64,000 nucleotides of DNA, from the NCBI GenBank assembly GCA_963794995.1, contig CAWCFV010000002.1, positions 2,914,001 through 2,978,000 on the forward strand, read 5' to 3'. Each line of letters begins with the position of its first letter. The first letter of the stretch is position 1. The DNA comes from CAWCFV01 sp963794995 (GTDB taxonomy: Bacteria; Actinomycetota; Actinomycetes; JACCUZ01). The notes below the pieces were generated by a model that was not told where the DNA came from, did not search any database, and was given only the letters and a program-made list of their open reading frames with translations. A program made the position numbers and the translations under genes. Shown here one piece after another: positions 52,069-60,495 of the stretch.

Positions 52069-53475
52069 CCACGGGGCGGCCCCCGCGTGCCGCCCAGGGC
52101 GCGCCGGACACCCATGGTGCGCACGGGACGGCCGCGCCGTGGACCTTCCTGTACCTGCTGGCCGCGGGAGCCCTGCCTGGTCGCGCTGCTCGGGGTCGAC
52201 ACGGCCATCATCGTCGCGTCGGTGGCGGTGAACCTGGCCTTCCTGGCCTTCTTCCTGCGGCACGTCTCGTTCGCCGCCGCAGCGGTCCGGTGGGCCCCGA
52301 AGGACCTGTACGCGGAGTACGAGGTCGACCTCGGCTACCGGCCCAACGTGAGCATCCTGGTGGCCTGCCACAACGAGGCGCTGGTGGCCGAGTCCCTGGT
52401 GCGCGGGCTGGCGGCCCTGCACTACTCGCGGGCCCGGCTCGAGGTCATCCTGGTCGACGACGCGTCCACCGACGGCACGGGCGACCTCCTCGAACGGCTC
52501 ACCGCAGGCCAGCGGCACATGCGGGTCCTGCGCCGCCCGCCCGGCTCCGGCGGGGGCAAGTCCGGAGCACTGAACGCCGCCGCCGAGGTGGCCCGTGGCG
52601 AGGTCATCGTCATCTTCGACGCCGACCACATCCCCCGCCGCAACGTGGTGGACCGGCTGGTGCGCCACTTCCAGGACCCCCGGGTGTCGGCGGTCCAGGG
52701 GCGCTGCGTCGTGCGCAACTCGGTGCAGTCCAAGCTGGCCCGCTCGATCGCGATCGACTACTTCTCCGGCTACCTGGTCAACGAGTACGGGCGGCAGGCG
52801 CTGTTCGAGCTGCCGGCCTACGGCGGGGCGAACTGTGCCGTCCGCACCTCGACGCTTCGCGAGCTCGGCGGCTGGAACACCAACAGCGTCACCGAGGACA
52901 CCGACCTCACCCTGCGCGTGCTGCTGCACGGCTACCGGGTGCGCTACGACATCACCGCGGTGGACACCGAGGAGAGCGCGACCACCCTCAAGCGCTTCAT
53001 CGGCCAGCGGTACCGGTGGGCCCGCGGGCACCAGCAGGTCTGGCGCGACTACCGCCGCGCCGTGGTCACCGACGCGAAGCTCTCGTTGCCCGAGAAGATC
53101 GAGACGATCATGTTCCTGCTCGTCTACCACGTCCCGGTGCTGTGCACGATCACGCTGCTCATGACCGCGCTCCGGATCGGCGGCGTCGGTCCTCAGGTGA
53201 GCCTGTTCGAGCTGCTGCCGCTGGCGGCGCTGCTGTTCGCCGGCCCGTTCTGCGAGCTCGCCGTCGGGCTGCTCGTCGGGCGCGCGCCGCGCCGGTCGGC
53301 CTGGTCGATCGCCTGGATGACCCCGATCTTCTTCGTGTTCATGCTGGTGTGCACCCGTGCCTGGTTCGACGGCCTGGCCGGCCGCTCGTACTCCTGGGTC
53401 AAGACGGCCCGCTCGTCGTGGTCCGCCCTGGAGGGCGCCGAGGAGGACCCGCTCGGGCAGGGGGCGGCGGCATGA
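52065..53475 (+). CDS. Processive family 2 glycosyltransferase (NodC/hyaluronan-synthase type), one apparent frame change
   Basis: Membrane polysaccharide synthase. A first helix spans the frame break (FLYLLAAGAL joins CLVALLGVDTAIIVASVA; one extra base near 52176). The catalytic domain has VSILVACHNEALVAESLV, VDDASTDGTG, FDADHIPR, SVTEDTDLTL and QRYRWARGHQQ: the D,D,D,QxxRW set of processive beta-glycosyltransferases. Three or four C-terminal helices follow. Corrected length is about 469. It probably polymerises a GlcNAc-like sugar while exporting it. Confidence 0.88.
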
Positions 53476-54008
53476 CCGCCCGCCGGGCCACGGTGTTCAC
53501 GGCCCTGGCGCTGTGCCTGCTCGTGGCGGTGGGGGGCTTCCACCTGCTCAACGGCGTCGCGCGGGACGCGGAGTCGGCCTTCGTCATGGTGCTGCTCGGC
53601 CCCCTCGGGGCGCGCGCGAGCGTCCTCGGTGACCACATGTTCCAGCTGCTCCCGCCGGACCAGCAGGCCTTCCGGGCGGTCCTCACGCCGTACTGCTCGT
53701 CGCTGATCCCCGTCCTCGCCCTGGCGACCATCGGCTTCTTCATCCTGTCCGGCACCCTGCGGCGGCGGTTGTTGGCCGTCTCGGTGGCAGCGGCGCTGGT
53801 GCTGTTCTGCAACGTCCTGCGGATCGCCGGCTCGCTCTGGATGGGCTACGAGTACGGCGGCACCGCCCTGGTGCTCTTCCACGACTGGGTGGGCACGTTC
53901 TTCGCGCTGGTCTACACGATGGCGGGCTTCTTCCTGATGCTCTTCCTGCTGCTGCCGAGCGCCGTCGACAAGATCCCCCGCGCGGCACGGGTCAGCGACG
54001 TCCTCTAA
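53472..54008 (+). CDS. Exosortase/archaeosortase family transpeptidase
   Basis: A 178-residue membrane protein with about five helices. The conserved triad of the family is present: Cys75 in TPYCSSLIPVL, Arg117 in FCNVLRIAGSLW and His137 in LFHDWVGTFFALVY, each at a helix edge. Exosortases cut C-terminal sorting signals of secreted proteins and are typically encoded with exopolysaccharide genes, as here. The likely substrates are the two proteins encoded at the operon start. The named subfamily cannot be assigned from sequence alone. The ATG overlaps the glycosyltransferase stop by 4 bases. Confidence 0.85.
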   Translation: MTARRATVFTALALCLLVAVGGFHLLNGVARDAESAFVMVLLGPLGARASVLGDHMFQLLPPDQQAFRAVLTPYCSSLIPVLALATIGFFILSGTLRRRLLAVSVAAALVLFCNVLRIAGSLWMGYEYGGTALVLFHDWVGTFFALVYTMAGFFLMLFLLLPSAVDKIPRAARVSDVL

Positions 54009-54066
54009 AGCCGCGGCCACATTCCTCCGAATGGACCAGTGTGAACCTCACTTCGGCGGCTGACTC

Positions 54067-54575
54067 GTGACCGGGTCCGTGACGACGCTGGTGGCCCTGC
54101 TCATCGGGCTCAGCGCGCTGTTCGTCGCCGTCTCGTGGCGTTTCGTCCGCTTCCTGCGGGTCCGGAGCGGCATCGTGGCCGGACTGCGGCACGAGGACTC
54201 GGGGGTCCGCGTCGCCGCGGTCCTGCAGGCTGCGGAGATCGGGCTCACCTCCACCGCCCCCGTCCTGCTCAAGGCCGTGCGCGCGGAGAGCGACCCGACC
54301 GTCCTCGCCGCGGTGGTGCGCACTGTCGCGGCCCGGCAGTGGGAGCCCGCCTCGACCAGCGGCATCGTCGAGCTGCGGCTGTGGGCCCGCGCGTACTCCG
54401 GCAAGCACCCGGAGGTCCGCGCCGCCGTCCAGTCGGCCCCCATGCTGCCGGGCGTCGCCGGAGCGCGTGCCCCCGCCCTCGCTGGACCCCCGCCGCGCCG
54501 AGGAGTTCCGCACCCGGTCGGACCAGGTGCCCCACCCGGTCCCCGTCACTGCCGGCGGGCCCGTCACCGCCGTGA
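54067..54575 (+). CDS. Membrane-anchored HEAT-repeat protein, C-terminus uncertain
   Basis: The N-terminal helix is TTLVALLIGLSALFVAVSW. Cytosolic HEAT-like repeats follow (GLRHEDSGVRVAAVLQAAE, VLLKAVRAESDPTVLAAVV). Near 54465 gene-like codon use moves to the next frame (VPPPSLDPRRAEEF), which runs on into the ATP-grasp gene. A stop in the third frame at 54575 overlaps that gene's GTG. So either there are two base errors here or the two genes are fused. It probably scaffolds the synthase complex. The 58 bases before it form the only gap in the operon. Confidence 0.6.
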
Positions 54576-55555
54576 GCACCGTCAGCCCGTGGCTGCCCGC
54601 CGACCCCGACCCGCTGCACCCCACGACGGTCCTGGTGACCGGCGCGGGCGGGCCCGCGGGAGTCGCCGTCATCCGCGCCCTGCAGGCGGCCGGGCACGAG
54701 GCGGTGGCCCTCGACGCCGACGAGTCGGCGGTGGGTCTGCGCCTCACCGAGCAGTCGCACCTGGTGCCGCGCTTCGACGATCCCAGCTACCTCGCCGCGC
54801 TGGTCCGTGCCGCCACCGTGTCCTCGGCCCAGGCGCTCATCTGCACCGTGGCCGAGGAGTACCCCGCGCTGATCGCCGCCCAGCCGTACCTGGAGGAGTC
54901 CGGCGTCCGCACCCTGATGCCGAGCCGCGAGGCGGTCGAGGCGTGCATCGACAAGTGGGCGTTCGCCTCGGTGATGACCGCGGCCGGGCTGCCGGGACCG
55001 GCGACCGGTCTCGGGACCGCCGAGGGGATCCCCGGCCCGTGGGTCGTCAAGCCCCGGTTCGGGCGCGGCAGCCGCGACGTGCACCTCGTCGCGACCGCGA
55101 CCCGCCTGCGCTCGGTCCTCGGCCTGGTGCCGCAGCCGATCGTCCAGACCCAGCTCACCGGCCGTGAGTTCACGGTGGACGCCCTCGTCGACGTCACGGG
55201 CACCGTCGTCTCGTCCACGCCGAGGTGGCGCCACGAGACCAAGGCCGGGATCTCGACCAAGGGAGAGACCTTCGAGGACGAGGAGGTCGCGAACGTCTGC
55301 GCCCTCGTGCTCAAGGCGGTCGACCTCGTCGGGCCGGCGAACGTGCAGGGCTTCGTCGCCGAGGACGGTGGCGTGATGATCCACGAGGTCAACCCGCGGT
55401 TCTCCGGCGGCCTGCCGCTCACCCTGCACGCCGGCGCCGATGTCGTCGAGGAGTACCTGCGCGCCATCCTCGGCCTGCCGATGCGGCCCGAGCGGCTGGT
55501 CGCCCGGCCGGGCGTGCGCATGATGCGGCACCTCACCGAGGTGTTCGAGGCGTGA
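54572..55555 (+). CDS. ATP-grasp ligase (carbamoyl-phosphate-synthase-like)
   Basis: A 327-residue ATP-dependent carboxylate ligase fold. The N-terminal Rossmann-like VLVTGAGGPAGVAVIRALQ precedes PWVVKPRFGRGSRDVHLV (ATP-binding Lys and glycine loop). The metal-binding end is MIHEVNPRFSGGLPLTLHAG. Such free-standing enzymes join an amino acid or amine to a carboxylate, for example on a surface-glycan precursor. The GTG at 54572 is chosen for its overlap with the preceding stop; an upstream in-frame GTG at 54467 exists. Confidence 0.82.
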   Translation: MSTVSPWLPADPDPLHPTTVLVTGAGGPAGVAVIRALQAAGHEAVALDADESAVGLRLTEQSHLVPRFDDPSYLAALVRAATVSSAQALICTVAEEYPALIAAQPYLEESGVRTLMPSREAVEACIDKWAFASVMTAAGLPGPATGLGTAEGIPGPWVVKPRFGRGSRDVHLVATATRLRSVLGLVPQPIVQTQLTGREFTVDALVDVTGTVVSSTPRWRHETKAGISTKGETFEDEEVANVCALVLKAVDLVGPANVQGFVAEDGGVMIHEVNPRFSGGLPLTLHAGADVVEEYLRAILGLPMRPERLVARPGVRMMRHLTEVFEA

Positions 55556-56723
55556 CCGGTCCGCTGCGACTGACCGTGGCGGTGGGCACCCGCCCGGAGG
55601 TCGTCAAGCTCGCGCCCGTCGTGGCTGCGTTGCGGGGCGCCGGGCACGCCGTCCGGTGCGTCGGCGACGGGCAGCACACGGACCGGCGGCTCGCCGGCGA
55701 CCTGTTCGCCGAGCTCGGCTGCCCCCGGACGAGACCTGGGCGCTGGCCGGCTCCGAGGGGGAGCGGGTCGGGGCGCTGCTGGCGCTCGCCTACCGCGAGC
55801 TCGAGGGGCACCGGCCGGACGCGACCGTGGTCCTGGGCGACACCTACACCGCACCGCTGGTCGCGATGGCCTCGCGCCGGGCAGGCGTCGGCGTCGTGCA
55901 CGTCGAGGCGGGGCTGCGCTCGTTCAACGACGTGTCGATGGAGGAGTCCAACCGCCGGATGATGGCCTCGCTCGCGACGCTGCACCTGGCACCCACCGAG
56001 CTGGCCCGGAGGTTCCTGCTGCAGGAGGCGGTCGACCCCTCGCGGGTCCGCGTCGTCGGCAACCCGGTGCTCGACGCCGTCCGCCTCGAGGGGGTGGCGC
56101 GGGTGCCGATCGGGCGCCGGGCCGGGGTCCTGGTCACGGCGCACCGGGCCACCAACGTCGACGACCCCGAGCGGCTCGCCGTGCTGGTCCGGCTCGTCGA
56201 ACAGCTCGCCGCCCGGCACGGCGGTGTCGTGTTCCCCGTGCACCCCCGGACGCGGGACCGGCTGGTGACCGCCGGCCTGTGGGAGGGCCTGGCCTCCCTC
56301 GCGCACCGTGACGGCGACGGCAGCCGGGGCGTGCACCTCGTCGAGCCCATGGGCTACGGCGACCTGCTCCGCGCGATGGCAGCCAGCGCGTTCGTCGTCA
56401 CCGACAGCGGCGGCATCCAGGAGGAGGCGTCCTACCTGGGCGTCCCGGTCGTGGTCATGCGCACGACGACCCCCCGCTGGGAGGGCGTGCAGTCCGGGGC
56501 CGCGGTGCTCACCGGGCTCGACGAGGCCCGCGTGCTCGACGCGGCGGCCGGCTTCGCCTCTCCCGCCGAGCTGGCCCGGGTCGCCGCCCTGCCGTGCCCC
56601 TACGGCGACGGCCGCACCGCCGAGCGGGTCGTCGAGGTCCTCGCCGAGCCGGAGGTCGCCGCGCTCCTGCAGCCGCGCGAGCCCCGGCTGGCGGCCGCCC
56701 TGCCGGCTCGCGTCCCGTCGTGA
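55552..56723 (+). CDS. wecB: UDP-N-acetylglucosamine 2-epimerase (non-hydrolysing), one apparent frame change
   Basis: Interconverts UDP-GlcNAc and UDP-ManNAc. VAVGTRPEVVKLAPVVAAL and DGQHTDRR begin the protein. At 55722-55730 the frame breaks in GGCTGCCCCCGG; one more C in the run of five gives LGCPPDETWALAGSEGERV and restores it. DTYTAPLVAMASRRAGV, HVEAGLRSF and DSGGIQEEASYLGVPVVVMR follow. Corrected length is 390. It would supply an activated amino-sugar for the operon's polymer. Confidence 0.9.
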
Positions 56724-57490
56724 CGACCGGCGGGGTACCGGTCCACGCGGTCACCGTCGACCTGGACGACACCCTCTACCCGCAGTCGGCCTGGCTGGCC
56801 GGGGCCTGGGCTGCCGTCGCGGACGAGGCCGGCCGGCACGGGCTCGACCCGGTGGCCGTGCACGACGGCCTGCTCGCCGCCTGCGCCGAGGGGTCGGACC
56901 GCGGCGGCATCATCGACCGGGCCCTGGCCGCGGCGGGGCTGCCGCTGCCGCTCGCCACCGCGCTGGTACCCGGCCTCGTCTCGGTCTTCACCGGCCATCG
57001 CCCGGCCAGGCTGACCGCCTACCCGGGAGCGGTCGAGGCCCTGGCCCGGCTCGCGTCGACCGTCCCCGTGGTCCTAATCACCGACGGCGTCCCCGCCGTC
57101 CAGCGCGCCAAGGTCGAGGCGCTGGGCCTCGGGTCCCTGCTCGCCCACGTGGTCGTGTCCGACGAGCTGGGCGGCCGGCACCTGCGCAAGCCGGACCCCG
57201 CGCCGTTCCGGCACGCGCTGGCGATGCTGGGGGCAGCCCCGGAGCACGTCGTGCACGTCGGCGACCGGCCGGAGAAGGACGTCCGCGGCGCGGCGGCAGC
57301 CGGTATGCGCTGCGTGCGGGTGACCACCGGGGAGTACGCGGCGGTGCCCCCGGAGCAGGAGCGGCCCTGGCGGGTCGCCGGCACGTTCGCGGAGGCCGTC
57401 GACCTGCTCGAGCCGCTGCTGGCCGTCGAGGCCGGACCGGCCGAACGCCCCCTCGCGGCGGGAACAGCCGGCGCCAGCGCTCGGTTGTGA
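56720..57490 (+). CDS. HAD-superfamily hydrolase
   Basis: A 256-residue phosphatase: motif I VTVDLDDTLYPQS (catalytic Asp pair), motif II VVLITDG, motif III Lys in HLRKPDPAPF and motif IV VHVGDRPEKDVRGA. A helical cap lies between residues 30 and 110. The substrate is unknown; a sugar phosphate in the operon's pathway is plausible. The GTG overlaps the epimerase stop by 4 bases. It is the last gene of the operon. Confidence 0.87.
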   Translation: MTTGGVPVHAVTVDLDDTLYPQSAWLAGAWAAVADEAGRHGLDPVAVHDGLLAACAEGSDRGGIIDRALAAAGLPLPLATALVPGLVSVFTGHRPARLTAYPGAVEALARLASTVPVVLITDGVPAVQRAKVEALGLGSLLAHVVVSDELGGRHLRKPDPAPFRHALAMLGAAPEHVVHVGDRPEKDVRGAAAAGMRCVRVTTGEYAAVPPEQERPWRVAGTFAEAVDLLEPLLAVEAGPAERPLAAGTAGASARL

Positions 57491-57593
57491 GGATCGGACC
57501 CTGCTCTGGCACACTGGTCCGCTGGTTCCGGTTCACGTCCTGCGAGCGCGCGGCGACGACCCGGCGACCCCACACCATGAGGAGCGCATCACC

Positions 57594-57812
57594 GTGAAGG
57601 CCGACATCCACCCCGAGTACGTCGAGACGACCGCCACCTGCACGTGCGGCGCGACGTTCACCACCCGCAGCACCGCGAAGAACGGCGCGATCCACGCCGA
57701 GGTCTGCTCGCAGTGCCACCCCTTCTACACCGGCAAGCAGAAGATCCTCGACACCGGCGGCCGCGTGGCCCGGTTCGAGAAGCGCTTCGGGAAGCAGTCC
57801 GGCTCCAAGTAG
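57594..57812 (+). CDS. rpmE: Ribosomal protein bL31 (zinc-binding type)
   Basis: A 72-residue large-subunit protein: KADIHPEYVETTATCTCG, KNGAIHAEVCSQCHPFYTG and KQKILDTGGRVARFEKRF. The Cys set (CTCG and CSQC) marks the zinc form. GTG start with GAGGAGCG upstream. In relatives rpmE follows rho directly; here the exosortase operon separates them. Confidence 0.97.
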   Translation: MKADIHPEYVETTATCTCGATFTTRSTAKNGAIHAEVCSQCHPFYTGKQKILDTGGRVARFEKRFGKQSGSK

Positions 57813-57820
57813 CTCTCCGG

Positions 57821-57861
57821 CGGCCCCGGTCCCGCACCCTCGTGGTGCGGGACCGGGGCCG
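57821..57861 (+). terminator. Strong terminator after rpmE
   Basis: A perfect 18-bp stem (57821-57838 with 57844-57861; CGGCCCCGG... paired with ...CCGGGGCCG) around CTCGT, followed by a moderately T-rich TTGTCGTCGTG. It ends rpmE transcription 9 bases after the stop codon. Some read-through into prfA is likely. Confidence 0.85.
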
Positions 57862-57902
57862 TTGTCGTCGTGTCCGCGGTCCCGCCTCCCGAGGAGCCTG
57901 TC

Positions 57903-58976
57903 GTGCTCGAAGCCCCCGCCGAGATGCTGGCCGAGCACGCCCGGGTGGAGCAGGAGCTCGCCGACCCCGCGGTGCACGGCGACCAGACGCGGGCCCGAGC
58001 CCTGGGCAAGCGCTACGCCGAGCTGACGCCGGTCGTCGACCTCCACCGTGAGCTGCAGGCGCTGGCGGGTGACCTGGCGGCCGCCCGCGAGCTGGGGGCC
58101 GACGACGCGTCGTTCGCGGCCGAGGTGCCGCAGATGGAGCAGCGCCAGGAGGAGCTCGAGGCCCGGCTGCAGGCCCTGCTGCTGCCGCGCGACCCGAACG
58201 ACGACAAGGACGTCATCGTCGAGATCAAGGCCGGCGAGGGCGGCGAGGAGTCGGCGCTGTTCGCCGGGGACCTGCTGCGGATGTACCTGCGCTACGCCGA
58301 GCGCGTCGGCTGGCGCACCGAGGTGATCGAGGCGACCGAGACCGACATGGGCGGGTACAAGGACGTCCAGCTCGCGGTGAAGTCGCGCGGCACGCCCGAG
58401 CCCGGCCAGGGGGTCTGGGCGCGGCTGAAGTACGAGGGCGGCGTGCACCGCGTCCAGCGTGTGCCGGTGACCGAGTCGCAGGGCCGCATCCACACCAGCG
58501 CGGCCGGTGTCCTGGTGCTGCCGGAGGCGGAGGAGGTCGACGTGGAGATCGACCCCAACGACCTGCGGATCGACGTCTACCGGTCGTCCGGTCCCGGCGG
58601 CCAGAGCGTCAACACGACCGACTCCGCCGTCCGCATCACCCACGTCCCCACGGGGATCGTCGCCTCGTGCCAGAACGAGAAGTCCCAGCTGCAGAACCGC
58701 GAGCAGGCGATGCGCATCCTGCGGGCGCGCTTGCTGGCGGCGGCCCAGGAGGCGGCCGACCAGGAGGCCTCGGACGCCCGCCGGTCGCAGGTGCGCACGG
58801 TCGACCGGTCCGAGCGGGTGCGGACGTACAACTACCCGGAGAACCGGATCGCCGACCACCGGGTCAACTACAAGTCGCACAACCTGGACCAGGTGCTGGA
58901 CGGCGACCTGGGCGACGTCGTCCAGGCGCTCGTCGACGCCGACACCCAGGCCAAGCTGGCCGCCGCCGGGCAGTGA
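57903..58976 (+). CDS. prfA: Peptide chain release factor 1
   Basis: Terminates translation at UAA and UAG. The 357-residue protein has the codon-reading PVT in VQRVPVTESQGRIHT and the catalytic GGQ in SSGPGGQSVNTTDSAVR. The GTG at 57903 is chosen for GAGGAG 6 bases upstream and normal length; an earlier GTG at 57870 would overlap the terminator region. The Gln of GGQ is the substrate of PrmC, encoded next. Confidence 0.96.
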   Translation: MLEAPAEMLAEHARVEQELADPAVHGDQTRARALGKRYAELTPVVDLHRELQALAGDLAAARELGADDASFAAEVPQMEQRQEELEARLQALLLPRDPNDDKDVIVEIKAGEGGEESALFAGDLLRMYLRYAERVGWRTEVIEATETDMGGYKDVQLAVKSRGTPEPGQGVWARLKYEGGVHRVQRVPVTESQGRIHTSAAGVLVLPEAEEVDVEIDPNDLRIDVYRSSGPGGQSVNTTDSAVRITHVPTGIVASCQNEKSQLQNREQAMRILRARLLAAAQEAADQEASDARRSQVRTVDRSERVRTYNYPENRIADHRVNYKSHNLDQVLDGDLGDVVQALVDADTQAKLAAAGQ

Positions 58977-59827
58977 CCGTGGCGCCGACGTCGTTGCGGG
59001 CCGCGGTGGCCGAGGCGGCCGCGACCCTGGCTGCGGCCGGCGTGCCGTCGGCACGGCACGACGCGGAGGTGCTGGCCGCGCACTCGCTCGGCGTCGGGCG
59101 GCGCGACCTGTGGCGCCACGACGCCGTCGGTGCCGGCTTCGCGGCGCTCGTCATCCGCCGGGCGGCCCGCGAGCCGCTGCAGCACATCACCGGCGTCGCG
59201 CCGTTCCGGTACCTCGACCTCCTGGTCGGTCCGGGGGTCTTCGTGCCGCGGCCCGAGACCGAGGTCGTCGTCGACGCGGTTCTCGCCCGCATGGCCGGGC
59301 TCCCGCGGCCCCGGGTCGTCGACCTCGGCACCGGCTCGGGCGCCATCGCGCTCGCCGTGGCGACCGAGGCGCCGGCCAGCGAGGTCCTCGCCGTCGAGGC
59401 CGACCCGGGCGCGCACGTCTGGGCGGCGCGCAACTGCGCGGGCTCCGCGGTCGAGCTCCGGCTGGGCGACATGGCCGAGGCGTGCCACGACCTCGACGGG
59501 ACCGTCGACGTCGTGGTGAGCAACCCGCCCTACATCCCGCTCGGTGCCGTCGTCCGCGACCCCGAGGTCGTCCGGCACGACCCGGCCGTCGCGCTCTGGT
59601 CCGGGGCGGACGGCCTCGACGCGATCCGGGTCGTCGAGCGGGTGGCCGCCAGGCTGCTCCGCGCGGGGGGCTCGGTCGTGGTCGAGCACGCCGACCTCCA
59701 GGGCGAGTCGGCACCCGCGGTCTTCGCCGGTGCGGGCTGCTGGGCCGAGGTGCGGGACCATCAGGACCTGGCCGGGCGGGACCGCTTCGTGACGGCCGTT
59801 CGCGCGACGCGGGAGGAAGGACGCTGA
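58973..59827 (+). CDS. prmC: Release factor glutamine methyltransferase
   Basis: N5-methylates the GGQ glutamine of release factors. The 284-residue protein has an N-terminal helical domain, QHITGVAPFRYLDLLVGPGV, VPRPETE, the SAM loop VVDLGTGSGAIALAVA and catalytic SNPPYIP. The GTG overlaps the prfA stop by 4 bases. Confidence 0.95.
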   Translation: MTVAPTSLRAAVAEAAATLAAAGVPSARHDAEVLAAHSLGVGRRDLWRHDAVGAGFAALVIRRAAREPLQHITGVAPFRYLDLLVGPGVFVPRPETEVVVDAVLARMAGLPRPRVVDLGTGSGAIALAVATEAPASEVLAVEADPGAHVWAARNCAGSAVELRLGDMAEACHDLDGTVDVVVSNPPYIPLGAVVRDPEVVRHDPAVALWSGADGLDAIRVVERVAARLLRAGGSVVVEHADLQGESAPAVFAGAGCWAEVRDHQDLAGRDRFVTAVRATREEGR

Positions 59828-60495
59828 TGGGCTGGATCAGGCGGTACGACATGGCCGAGCCCGCCGAGCGCCCGGTGGGCCTCGACCTGGCGAGCGACGC
59901 CGTCCGGCGGGGCGAGCTGGTCGTGCTGCCGACGGACACGGTCTACGGGCTGGGCACCGACGCGTTCTCGCCCGAGGCGGTCGCCCGGCTGCTCGGCGCC
60001 AAGGGCCGCGGCCGGGACATGCCGGTGCCGGTGCTGGTCGGCTCACCGCGCACGCTCGACGGCATCGCGACCGGGCTCACCCAGCAGGCCCGCGACCTGG
60101 TCGAGGCGTTCTGGCCGGGCGGGCTGACCCTGGTGACCACGGCCCAGCCCTCGCTGCAGTGGGACCTCGGCGACACCGGCGGGACGGTCGCCGTCCGGAT
60201 GCCGCTGCACCCGGTGGCCCTCGAGCTGCTCCGGTCCACCGGCCCGATGGGCGTCAGCAGCGCGAACCTGTCCGGCCGCCCGGCCCCGAGCACCTGCGAC
60301 CAGGCCGTCGACCAGCTCGGCGAGGCGGTCTCGGTCTACCTCGACGGCGGTCCGTCCGGCGAGCCGGTGGCCTCGACGATCGTCGACGTCACCGGTGCCG
60401 CACCGCGGGTGCAGCGGCTCGGTGCCGTGTCGATCGAGGTGCTCCGCGAGGTCGTGCCCGACCTGGATCCCGGGGACTACGGTGACTCGTCATGA
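59827..60495 (+). CDS. tsaC: L-threonylcarbamoyladenylate synthase
   Basis: Makes threonylcarbamoyl-AMP for the t6A tRNA modification. The 222-residue Sua5/YrdC-type protein lacks the C-terminal Sua5 domain. LVVLPTDTVYGLGTDAFS, KGRGRDMPVPVLV, FWPGGLTLV, RMPLHPVALELL and GVSSANLSGRPAP are typical. It overlaps the prmC stop by 1 base. Confidence 0.95.
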   Translation: MGWIRRYDMAEPAERPVGLDLASDAVRRGELVVLPTDTVYGLGTDAFSPEAVARLLGAKGRGRDMPVPVLVGSPRTLDGIATGLTQQARDLVEAFWPGGLTLVTTAQPSLQWDLGDTGGTVAVRMPLHPVALELLRSTGPMGVSSANLSGRPAPSTCDQAVDQLGEAVSVYLDGGPSGEPVASTIVDVTGAAPRVQRLGAVSIEVLREVVPDLDPGDYGDSS

